Shown here piece by piece: positions 1 through 12,900 of a stretch of 64,000 nucleotides of DNA. Numbering within the stretch: position 1 is the first letter of the stretch; each line of letters starts with the position of its first letter. This DNA is from Rugalucina vietnamica (Eukaryota; Mollusca; Bivalvia; Lucinida; Lucinidae). Both the position numbers and the translations under genes were made by a program. Location of the stretch: the NCBI GenBank assembly GCA_964017185.1, contig OZ024876.1, forward strand, positions 990,001-1,054,000, given 5' to 3'. The notes under the pieces are model-generated. The model was not told the origin of the DNA, did not search any database, and saw only the letters and a list, made by a program, of their open reading frames with translations.

Positions 1-755
1 AGTATTAGGGGGTGTATAGTTTTGTTTTTTTTATTTATGAATATATTTTTGTTGGATGTAACACCATGTGAGCTATGCCACGAGAAAACCTTTCTTTGAG
101 ATCTCCAATGAGGTTGGAGATAAGATGTGGCTATATAGCACAAAATGGTTAGACACTTGCAGTTTCTGATTTAGAATGTTGCGGGGAGGGGTTGTTCCAT
201 CTGCATAGGGAAAACAGAACCTTTGATCAGCAGTTCATTTACTATTAATTTGCAGCTGATACAAGTATGCAACCAGCAGGTTTTCCTATAATACAGCTCA
301 GGTCTCGGAACTTTGTTTTTGTAATTTTCTTAAATTTTAAACAAATCTACACCAGAAGATACTTTGATGCTCTATCTTTGTAGAAGCAGACAGTACACAT
401 GGATATTCATTTGATGACTAGATGTATACCTTTTTCTGTAATCTGCATTTTGTCTCAAAGTGGTATGACCTCTGATGGCTACCACCGGGGGTATGTGAGC
501 TTTGCTCACTTTTGCTATATTTTTGATCGCACAAGCTTCTGATCATTGCTTTAATACTCTCTGGAGATCTCTAAATGCACATGACTAGGCACCATGGCGC
601 TTTGAATAGTCTGTCTGATTCATATTAAAGATGAACCAGATTTCTTTTATGAAGAGTTGACCATGAAACATTAACTACAGCCATTGTTCCTCTTCCATGG
701 AGGTGTTGCGTAATGCCCTAGTGCTAAGCTAATGAAGTAAACATTTCCACCACAG
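1..755. other. Left edge: intron of the A2M-like gene, no exon seen
   Basis: I find no exon. Positions 66-100 carry a decayed start of the palindromic MITE B (GAGCTATGCCACGAGAAAAC). The rest is AT-rich unique-looking intron. Confidence 0.55.
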
Positions 756-983
756 GTTTTCAGCAACAGTTGACCTACATGCACAGTGATGGGGGATACA
801 GTGCATTTGGTACGGCTGATGATTACAGCTCCACATGGCTCAGTGCTTTTGTCTTCAAGACCTTCCGGCAAGCCCTTGAGTTTATATACGTAGATCGTAA
901 GCAGATACAGACCAGAACCTGGGAGTTTCTGATAACCAAACAAGGGGAGGACGGCTGCTTTAATGAAGATGGAAAGGTTTTGG
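756..983 (+). CDS. A2M-like exon 1 of window (thioester domain)
   Basis: The acceptor ends CCACCACAG at 755. One base carried from the previous exon completes a Gly codon, then FQQQLTYMHSDGGYSAFG. The donor is G|GTAGGT at 984, with one base left over. The YMHSDGGYSAFG...STWLSAFVFKTFRQA stretch is the alpha-helical thioester domain just after the active site in A2M. Confidence 0.93.
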
Positions 984-3900
984 GTAGGTTAACAAAGAAT
1001 GCTATTCTGCATATTTCTTATCATAAATCCAGTTGTAAAAATTCTGTCCCAACATGACTGAAAAATTGTTGACTGGGATGTTAAGCCTCAATACAAACAA
1101 ACAAAACCAGTTGTAAAAAATGGTCTTGCCCATCCTTATCATTTTAGTGAGTCCATTTTCATATTTAGGGATATCAGGAGTTATTTTGAATTAAGTGGTA
1201 CATAAACAATGGCAGCATGTTAATGAAAAAAATTAACATAATCTTAAACTTGTTTTTTTTTTTCAGGCAAATACATGCAGGGTGGTGTAGTGAGTAGTAA
1301 GGAAAGCAAGCGGCGGGCTTTAACAGCCTATATTCTGGTGGCCATGTTGGAGTCGTTCAAAATGATGAAGGAAAAAACTCCTGTAAGTATGCTACTCCCC
1401 TCCATGCTTGTTTGGTACAATATTATGGGTTCTGGATCTTTTAACCTACTTGTATCACCTACTTGCTAATTGAGCCTTTGTGTGAGAAAACACAACCTGA
1501 ATGTTCTACCAGGCCCAACACAAACTAGGCTGTACAGCCACAGCAGCAGGCTAGAAGCTTGAAATTTCAGATTTAGAAGGAAGAGACATTGTACTGTATA
1601 TAGGATGAAAACACAGATCAGCGCCTTTGTTTTCGCCTATGCATGTTGATGGCTTTCTTATGCGGCAGCTCAATTGAGATTGTCAATGTCAATCTGTCTG
1701 TGCATTCAAGCCTTTAGCAGTGCTGTATTGCAGGGATATCATTCCACACAATGAATAGAAAATTGAAGCTGAGACTCCATGGCTTCAAGTTTATACTGTA
1801 TGGACTAGGCATGTGTTATGTAACATATCAGTTTTAACATACCATAATCAGTGTTTTCTTTTAACAAGTATAAGCTTTAACAAAAAGCTTGGTCTACGCT
1901 TCGCATATATAAACTAGAATGTCAAAGAATCTGACCGTACTCCCATTTCATCGTGGTGCATTTGACTGAACAGAAATAAAACGCTGCGCGGTGAAAGCAT
2001 CTGTACCTGACAATCGACCGTCACAATACTGTCGGTTCATTTCATTCCGTTGTGGCTTGGATAGAATGTAATTGGCTACACGGCTGGTGGCGCAGGGTCA
2101 AAGCTTTCATACCTGACCATATAGCGTCACAATACCGTCGGTTCATTTCATTCCGTTGTTGCTTAAGATAGAATGCAATCATGCACTAGTTTCACGAATT
2201 TAACAATTTGCCCCATTTTTGGTACCTACTGCACCATTGGTACAAATGTTACCAACCAAAGGGAGGTTTGCATGGGTGTTTGGGGGTGTTTACACAGTCC
2301 TTGGCGAAACGACCCGGAATCCTACTAACACGATGGTCAAGCCACTAGACTCCAACGTGCAGATGCAGTTGTAGAGAGGTGTATGAGTTGTCTTGTAAGT
2401 AGGTCAATCTCAAACCTTAGAGTAGTCTACGCGCTGGCGCGTAGACAATAAGAGGCAGCTAGAAGCCAAATTGAATGTCTCAAACTATTTTCTGGCCCAA
2501 TGCTTCTGTTGCCATTAAAATATACAGCCATGTTAAGAAATTTATGACGTCAAACACTTCCGGGGCCAGTTGTTCAAAATTAATAATGTCGAAAGTTAGC
2601 AATTTGTTAAAATTTCAAATGGCAATATCTCAAAAACACTGCTATTTTTTGTTGAATAAATGTGAGAATTCTTCGCATTACAAAGGATTCTCACATTTTT
2701 TCAACAAAATTAACAGTGTATTTGCTTTTATAGTCAATATATAGTTAACAAATTGAGAGCTTAACAACAGCGTTAAGCTATCAGAGTTTTGAACAACTGG
2801 GCCAAGGCCTCGTGCAAAATTTCTTTATGAAAATTTTGTGGTGAAATTCTTTTTTTATTTCTTCCTCTTGCAGCCATTCATAGCTCTATCAGTGAAGTGT
2901 ATAGAGGTGGAGAATTTGACAGATATTTACACCCTGGCTCTAACAACCTACGCCATGACCCTGTATAAACCTACCAGTACTTTTACTCATGCTCTGATAG
3001 AGAGGCTTAAACACACAGCTGTTATTGAAGGTAAATGAGCATTCGCGTATGAAAACAAACAGTCTGGGTTTACGACCAGGTCCGACATAAACTAGGCTGT
3101 GCAGCAATAGAAAATAGTTAGAAGCTTTAAATTTCAGATTTAGAAGAGGCATCATACTATATGTTGAGAGAAAATAAAGATGCTGAACTGCGGTTCTAAC
3201 ATGTACCCACAATCTATGTTTTGAGCAAAAATAAGAGAAATATCAAAGATTATCTACAAACTGATCATTTTTTGTGCACATGAAAAAAATTTCCATACAT
3301 TGCATGGGCAAGTTTTGTTAAGTTTGATGAAGAAGAATTTTTCCAGATGAATTGATGTACTGGCAGCGAGACACAACTTCAACAACCAGACAACACAGCG
3401 TTCCCTCGGCCGAGATAGAGATCACATCATATGCCCTGCTAGCCTTGTTGACGAGAGATAAATATGCCCCTATCAACAATGTAATGCCGATAGTGAGATG
3501 GTTAACAAAACAGAGGAATGCATATGGTGGCTTTACATCCACACAGGTTAGATTGACATTGAGCCACGGCATGAGAAAACCAACAATGGTTTCTGAACAG
3601 GTGCAACACAAACCTGTCTGTGCAGTCACAGAAGATGGCTTGAAGCTTGAAAGTGGATTTAGTAAGAAGAGGAATTGTACTATCTGTGAAGGGAAAACAA
3701 ATCACTGATCAGCTTTGCAGTTACTCATGATGCTAATCCATTGTTTTAAAGGTGTTATGATATTCTGATTTTACATCCCAGTCAACAATTTTTCAATCAT
3801 GAGTTGTATCATCCGAAGCCCACTAATTAATATCAGACAGGTTTTCTTATGTCACTGTAAATTGGGAAATGTATGTGAGAACTTAATTTTTGTGATTATT

Positions 3901-6900
3901 CGCGAGTTCAGTGTCTTGCGAGTTCAAGGTTCTCACTTATAAGAATCTCTATAGGCCATATAGACTGCACTAACACTCGTTTGAGAATTCAAAACCTCGC
4001 AAATATTTCGAAATTAGAAAATTCACGAAATAGAAGTCAAGCAAAAATTTCCAAATTTACTGTATCTCATGCTTTTATATGCTTTATTTGTGTAGGACAC
4101 AGTAGTAGGTCTACAAGCCTTGGCTGTGTTTGCTGAGAGGGTGTATGGTCGAGGGCTGGATGTTACAGTTAACATTGAGTCAGTGGTGGGGGAGAGGGTA
4201 GACTTCCTAGTGACTCAGCATAATAGGCTACGACTACAACAGCATGTCCTTAAACATCCCGACTCACAACTACAGATCACGGCTAACGGAGAAGGATGTA
4301 TATTGCTGCAGGTATGTCCTGAAACATCCCGACTCACAACTACAGGTCACGGCTAACGGAGAAGGATGTATATTGCTGCAGGTATGTCCTCAAACATCCC
4401 GACTCACAACTACAGGTCACGGCTAACGGAGAAGGATGTATATTGCTGCAGGTATGTCCTCAAACATCCCGACTCACAACTACAGGTCACGGCTAACGGA
4501 GAAGGATGTATATTGCTGCAGGTATGTCCTCAAACATCCCGACTCACAACTACAGGTCACGGCTAACGGAGAAGGATGTATATTGCTGCAGGTATGTCCT
4601 CAAACATCCCGACTCACAACTACAGGTCACGGCTAACGGAGAAGGATGTATATTGCTGCAGGTATGTCCTCAAACAACCCGACTCACAACTACAGGTCAC
4701 GGCTAACGGAGAAGGATGTATATTGCTGCAGGTATGTCCTCAAACATCCCGACTCACAACTACAGGTCACGGCTAACGGAGAAGGATGTATATTGCTGCA
4801 GGTATGTCCTCAAACAACCCGACTCACAACTACAGGTCACGGCTAATGGAGAAGGATGTATATTGCTGCAGGTATGTCCTCAAACATCCCGACTCACAAC
4901 TACAGGTCACGGCTAACGGAGAAGGATGTATATTGCTGCAGGTATGTCCTCAAACATCCCGACTCACAACTACAGGTCACGGCCAATGGAGAAGGATGTA
5001 TATTGCTGCAGGTATGTCCTCAAACACCCCGACTCACAACTACAGGTCACGGCTAACGAAGAAGGATGTAAATTACTGCAGGTATGTCCTCAAACAACCC
5101 GACTCACAACTACAGGTCACGGCTAACGGAGAAGGATGTATATTGCTGCAGGTATGTCCTCAAACACCCCGACTCACAACTACAGGTCACGGCTAACGGA
5201 GAAGGATGTATATTGCTGCAGGTATGTCCTCAAACATCCCGACTCACAACTACAGGTCACGGCTAATGGAGAAGGATGTATATTGCTGCAGGTATGTCCT
5301 CAAACATCCCGACTCACAACTACAGGTCACGGCTAATGGAGAAGGATGTATATTGCTGCAGGTATGTATGTTATGAATTGTGCCACTTCATCATGATGAA
5401 ACTGGCTTTTGGCATATGCGAAAACAAAGGTGCAGATCAGCTGTGCAGTAAATGCACAGCTCAGTAACTGCACAGCTCAGTAACTGCACAGCTCAGTAAC
5501 TGCACAGCTGATCAGTGCACCTTTGTATTCCTTACACATCTAGTACTATCCTTCTTCTTCTTAAATTCTAAATTTCAAGCTTCTATCCTCACTCTAGCTG
5601 CACAGGTCCATTTGTATCAGACCTGGTCAGTAAACAAGAAGACTAGTTTTCTCGCATCACAGCTCAATTATCAACTGTACAGGCCATATTTTAAGATCTT
5701 TATGGCTATCTCCAAGCTAGTCCCTCCTTAGTTTTCTGTTTACATCATGAGGCATCTCATTCAATTCTAGGGGAATGTGGTGGGGTAGTGGTAGAGCATC
5801 ATTCTCTTAATTGAGAGGTCCTAGGTTTCTATCCCTACTTCACTGGCAGCACTATTTTCAGTTCTTGAGCATGATGTATTCACATTAACAATGAGAATTT
5901 GTTAATATCCAGGAAGCAGTGGCTCCATGCCGACATGACTTGAAAAATTGTTGACTGGGATGTTAAACCTCAATACAAACAAACAAACAAACAAATCATT
6001 TGGTTGTATACAACATAAACTCTAAATAAAGAAGTCCTGGGCCCAGTTGTTCAAAACTTTGTTTGCTTATTTAAAGCTGTTGTTAAGCCCTCAACTTGTT
6101 AGCTATATATCAACTTCAAAAGCAAATACCACTGTTATTTTTGGTTGAAAAATGTGAGAACGCAAAGGATTCTCACATTCTCACATTTTTTCAACAAAAA
6201 ATAAGTGTATTTATTATAACCATTTGAAATTTTAATGAATCCTTAACTACCGACATTGTTAATTTTGAACAACTGGACCCTGGCTATGAACTGCACAGGG
6301 GCTGGGTTATGTCCTTGAACAAGATACATTAACTAATCATTTCAGGTTTGCCATGGTCAGGCAAATAAAGTCTGGAAAATGAAGTTTTTTCCAGGTCAAG
6401 GAAATTTAGTCAGAGATTTTTATTTTGAGTCAGTGAAAATTGCAAAAGTGGAGAAAGTCATGGAAAAGTCAAGGAATTTAAAAATTTATTTGTGCATAAA
6501 TACCTGTGTCACACGATATTAACAGCCGTTTATTAATGAAGAGAATGCCATGCATTAATATTGCAATTCACGCGCGCACATGCTGTTAATACATGGCTTT
6601 TACTTATGCTCATTACCGGGCGCCACACAAAGCCTGTGCTAGTAATGAGAAACTGAAGTCCGCCCGGAACGAGCACAAAAACGAAAGTTTTTACGTGTAT
6701 GAAAATGTGACGAGGCTGTAAAATATAGTGCACCATATTTCTTTCGTTTTTGCACCTTATTTCTTTCGTTTCTGCAGAATTCATGCAATAATAGCGATCA
6801 AAAATGATTTTGTCATTCATTAACATTCGCAAGGTCCCTTGGCTGCGCCCTCGGTTTTCAACACTCCTCTCGGGACCTAGCGAATGTTAATGAATGGAAA

Positions 6901-9900
6901 ATCATGTTTGATCCCTATATTGAAAAGTGATGTTCTTTGGCAATGTATCAATTTGTGAAATCTATTCCTTTTGAAAGTTAGATGACTTTCAGGGTCTAAG
7001 AATTTCCCAATCGGTATTCAATGCTTCGCCTTAAGCGTAAACATACCTTTTTCTGTATCCAACTTTTTTCAGTTCATTTTTATACCTATTTGTATTGCCT
7101 GCATGCTAAGATAGGTGATCTCAGGAATGGGCAACATCAACTTGTCAGAGAGTGTAATAACCCCCACCTTATATCATTAACAAAGGGAGTGGAGAGGCTG
7201 ATAAAAGGGTCTGGAAAAAAGTACAAGTAGGCAAAGATCAGGAAAAGGCGCAATCAGAAAAAGACTCCCACTCCAAAAACCAAGGTGGGAAAAAACCAAA
7301 CTGACAATCAGGTACTTATACCATGAAAACATTTCGTAAGCCGAATGAGCAGCTATTTTCCCAATAGGTGGCTACTCAGTTACCTTAACTTAACTAAAAA
7401 TATGCAAACATACATAAGGCGCCAACAGCACAAAAATATTTTAAACACCAAGACATAAAACAAAAAGAACCACCACAGAAGTATCGACTTGGAACGATCA
7501 GTAACACAAAGTTACTGGCGGCTTTAAATCGATTTTACACGGCCGTAACCTCACCCTCAGCTTCTGCAGTGGTTCATAACATTTAGTTAGTTCTTCGAAA
7601 ACTGTTTAAAGTCAGAAAGTCATGGAATTTTGAAATACAAAAGGAGTTGAAATCCTGCACAGGGTTCTGGATAGTACTCAGGAATATGGTAGCTGTGTCA
7701 TGACATGACTGAAAAATGGTTACTGTTATACTGATGAAGAAGAGGCTTTTAAAACTCTTACATTACGAAAACTTGCCCATGCAATATACAGAGATTTTTA
7801 TACCCCCCGCAAAACGAAGTTTTAGGGGGGTATACTGTTTTCAGCCTGTCCGTGATTCCGTGATTCCGTCATTCCGTGATTCCGTCATTCCGTCATTCCG
7901 TCATTCCGTCAACATTTGGACATCTTTGCTGAATAACTTGAGTAGCTTTTGCCTGATCTGTTTCAAATTTTCACCACACTTGCACCATCAGACAATACAT
8001 GTGTGGTATGAATTTAGGGGCCAAAGGGTCAGTATTGCAAGAGTTATGGGACTTTTTAAGTCTTCCTATAACATGTTTGCCATAGTACTGAAAGTACATA
8101 CTTTGTGAAATCAACTCCTCTTACAGCTTTCAATGTTTCCTTTTAATATTTTGCTGATATGTTTCAGATATATTGCAGATGTGCATGAACAATTGTGATG
8201 CTGAAAAAATCATTTTTGACAAATTTACAGCATTTTTAACTTAGCAAATTTTCTATAATTGCTTATATTCAATAATGGTTGGTAGTGCATACTTTGTGAA
8301 ATCAACTCCTCCTAGGGCTTTCAGTGTTTCTTTTCAGTACTTTGCAGACATGTTACAGACATATTGAAGATGTGCATGAAGAATTATAATGCTGAAAAAA
8401 TAATTTTTGACAAATTTACAGCATTTTTTAACTTTGCCATTTTTCGACTATTGCTTACATACATACGTTGTGAAATCAACTCCTCCTAGGGCTTTCAGTA
8501 TTTCTTTTCAGTACTTTGCAGACATGTTATAGACATATTGAAGATGTGCATGAAGAATTATAATGCTGAAAAAATATTTTTTGACAAATTTACAGCATTT
8601 TTTAACTTTGGCATTTTTCGACTATTGCTTACATACATACTTTGTGAAATCAACTCCTCCTAGGGCTTTCAGTATTTCTTTTCAGTACTTTGCAGACATG
8701 TTACAGACATATTGAAGATGTGCATGAAGAATTATAATGCTGAAAAAATAGTTTTTGACAAATTTACAGCATTTTTAAACTTAGCCATTTTTCGACTATT
8801 GCTTACATACAATAATGGATGGAAGTGCATACTTTGTGAAATCAACTCCTCCTAGGGCTTTCATTGTTTCTTTTTAATTCTTTGCAGATTTGTTCCAGAT
8901 ATATTGAAGATGTGCATGAAGAATTTTTATGCTGAAAATTTTAGTTTTGACAAATTTACAGCTTTTTAAACTTAGCCAATTTTGACCATTTCTGCTTATA
9001 TTCAATTATGGTTGATAGTACATACTTTGTGAAATCCAACTCCTCCTGGGGCTTTCAGTAATTCTTTTCAATACTTTGCAGACATGTTACAGACATGTTG
9101 AAGATGTGCATAAAGAATTTTATTGGTGAAAAAATATTTTTTGACAAATTTACAGCATTTTTCAACTTAGACATTTTTCAACCATCGCTAATATACAATA
9201 CGGCTGGTAGAGCATACTTTATGAAATCAAGTCCTCCTAGTGCTTTCATTGTTTCATTTGAATTCTTTGCACACTTGTTCCAGATATATTTCAGATGTGC
9301 ATGAATAATTCTTATGCTGAATAATTTATTTTTGACAAATTTACAGCTTTTTTTTAGCATAGCCAGTTTTTGACCATTTCTCATGATAAATAATGATCAA
9401 CAGTGTACAGTGAAATCAACAATAATTTTACTCCCTGAGCTTTCAGTATATTATTTAATACCTTACAGACATGAGTCAGACATACGGAGGATTTTCATGA
9501 AGGATTATAATGCTGAAAAGATATTTTTGACAAATGTTTTGCATGTTTGACTTAAAGGAAGTTATTAGCCTTAGATAATTTTGCGGGGGGTATACTGAAA
9601 GCCTTGCTTGCAGCCAATTTCTAGTTTTTTCACTTGTAAAAATTGAAAATTTCATCAGAAAAATTTTGATTTTTTGGGGGTATTTTAACTCAAAACATTG
9701 ATTGTGAGGCGGTTCTAAGGCGGTTCTAACAAGTCCCCACAATCCATGTTTTGGAGCAAAAATAAGAAAAATAGGTTTACCCCTGAATACCCCAGATTTG
9801 CTATATAAAAGTGGGGTATAAGGGGGTATATATTACAGGGTCATGTTTTCCTGATGACTACTAAGTAATCATACAGTGAAAATTGAGTTGACAAATCTGA

Positions 9901-12900
9901 GTATTTGCTCGACTTGTACCACATTAGAATTACTTGTCTGTGTTATGTATACTCCTACTTGTCTGTGTTATGTATACTCCTTACACCCCAGTTTTAGATA
10001 GTGACAATGAACATTTTGAGCTCACCTGTTTTCAGACTACCTACAGATACAATATACTGACCAAGGTTCTCCCTGAGTCTGGCTTCTATATCTCCATAAC
10101 GACCCCAGTTACAAGAGACATACTCGATAACAACTGCAGGTCAAGAGATCTGATTGTCTGCACAAGGTTTGTATATGAGCCTTCACATGAGAAAACTAAC
10201 AGTCTGAGCTTTGGACCAGGTCCAACACTAACCAGCTTGTACAGTAACAGAAGCAGGTTAGAAATGTGAAATTACAGATTTAGGAAGAAGTGGCATCATA
10301 TTATCTTTGGAGCGAAAACAAAGGCACTGATCAGTTTTTCAGTTACTGTGTCTTTGTTTTTGCCTATGCATGTTGTTGGTTATCTCATACGGTGGCTCAG
10401 TCATGGTATGTAGAAATATTATAGTCAAAGTCCAATGACGTCACATTACATACTCACAGATTACATTCTTAAAACCAGAAGATTTTGTCATAGTAAAGCT
10501 CAAACAGTCAATCTGCTCTATCTGATGGACATACGATACCTTATTACATATAATCGTCCGCGTAATTATACTGAGGTAACAGGCTACTAATGGTACAAAG
10601 GCTACGCTGAGCATAGGCCTTAAATTGGAAATGAGTTTTCCTGAGAATCCTATTTCTCCATTCCCTGTGGAGTTTCTAATCTCATCGGACATTTAGTTTC
10701 CTGAACTGCAACTTTTTAATAAAGGGCCTGTCGCACACTAACAAGTTGAAGCTACGACATGCTACGAGTGGTACGAGTTATAAGTCGGCGCTTGTCGCGC
10801 GAGTTGCCATGAGTTAAGTTGAAAAAAATTAGAAGCTGTCACACAGTCACAAGTTGAAGCTACGACATGTTACGAGTTAGCTCAAATCGCACGAGTTGCT
10901 ACAAGTTATAATGTCCTACATGACATTCCTTTGATATAAGTCATGGAAACTCGTGGATACTTGTTGGAATGTCGTAGTTAACTCGCGAGATGTCGTAGCA
11001 ACTGGCGAGAAGTCGCCTTGAATATTGTAGCAACTCGTAGGTAACTTGCCATATTTGACAAGACGCCGACAACGCATGACATCCCATGACATTACTACGA
11101 GTTCTGTATGATGTGCTACGATATCAGTACGACTTATGCTCCGCCCATGCCCCGCCCACTTTTAGACGGTGAGTTGCTATGAAAATTTTAAACCATTTAA
11201 AATTCTCGTAGCCTTTCCACGACAAGCTACACGTTGCTATGAGTTGAGAAGACTTGTGTATGACAACCGCCAACACATGACATTTGTACGAGTTCACCAA
11301 AAATGTGGGCAGAGCATAACTCGTAGCTCCAACTCGTGAGTGTGTGACAGGGGCTTAAAAAAATGTTAAATATTTTTCTAACTACATGTTTTTTGTAAAC
11401 GTGACAACTACAAACAATAGCATACACTTATTCATAGCATATTTTGGGATACAGATTTGAATAAGTCATTCGACTTCTTTCTGGATCCCATTAGTATCCC
11501 ATGCTTGTATTCTTGTCTATTTGTACTGCTTTACTGTTATACGAATTGTGCAAATGAAATAAAGGTTAAACCAATGACATATCACATTCACAAGTGGAGC
11601 GGTGACATCACAGCTCGAGTTGGTGACCTAGACCCCTGTATGCCCGTTTACTACATGAGCCAGGCCATGAGAAAACCATTTGTGCTCATATGAGAAAACA
11701 AAGTGCAGATCAGCTGTGCAGTAACTGCACAGCTGATCAGCACCTTTGTTTTCACTACACAGATAGTACAATTCCTCTTCTTCCTAAATCCAAAATTTCA
11801 AGCTTTTAGCCATCTTCAGTCTGTAGCTGCACAGGCAGGTTTGTGTCAGACCTGATCAGAAACCCCAAAGACCAGTTTTCTCTCATCTCAACTCACATAA
11901 AATTGGGAAATAAGAGGGTTTACATTTCAGAGACATGATTTCCTGATTCTACTTGTAGATACACAGGACCAGATCAGGCCTCGGCTATGTCAGTTGTGCA
12001 GGTCAATATGGTCAGTGGCTGGATCCCGGATGTAAGCTCACTGCGCAGTCTGATCAACTCCAGTGATATAGCGGTGAAGAGATATGACATAGACTGGAAA
12101 CAACCAGATCAGCTCAACTTCTACTTTGATCAGGTAATATGTGCAGCCCCACCAGAACACAAACAATCTGCATCTATATATATATATATGCAAAACGAAG
12201 GATGCAGATCAGTGCCTTTCTTTTCGCTTCAAGGATAGCACAATTCCTCTTCTTTCTAAATCTAAAATTTACAGCCTCTAGCCATCTCCTGTGCTTGTAC
12301 AGCTGAATTTGTGTCAGACCTGTTCAGAAGCCACAATCTTTGTTTTCTCAAGATGTGGCTCATATGTGCTGCGATATGAGAAAACTGGGCTTCAGGGTTT
12401 TCAATCAGGTCTGCCACAAGCAAGCCTCTGTAGCCACAGCTTTAAATTTCCAATTTAAAAAGAATAGGGATTGTAGTTACGAAGTGAAAACAAAGGTGCT
12501 GATCAGTAGTGCAGTTACTGCACAGCTGATATGCATCTTTGTTTTCCTGTCGGCAAAAAATCTGTTTATTTGTTTTTTTTATTACATACAATTTAACCCA
12601 CAGTGGAGGGTGGGGGCTGATCTAGAATTTCTTAAAAGGGAAATTTCACAAATATTTTACTTTCACCAGATTTTCCCTTGAATTTCCCAGTAAATATTAT
12701 ACAGTAGAAATCCCCGAATCGGCCACCTTTATAAGAGCTCCACCTTCGTAAGAGCGCCAGTTCAAACATTCCCGACTGCTTTCCCTATAAAATGTCTCTT
12801 TATAAGAGCGCCACCTCGGTATAATCGCCATCGGCCAGTTTTTACATTCCCAAAACGCCAATTGTTCTTCATAAGACGGCCGCATTATTACCTGAGCAAA

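Noticed and set aside
3031..3346. MITE acting as an introner (new intron)
   Set aside because: Intron positions such as STQ|DTVV look shared with vertebrate A2M genes, so the introns are old and the MITEs came later.
4244..5467. Many overlapping ~66-codon open frames (repeated SNIPTHNYRSRL / HPDSQLQVTANGEG)
   Set aside because: They step by 70 bp and are frame-shifted reads of the exon-end array, mostly intronic. Only copy 1 is supported as coding.
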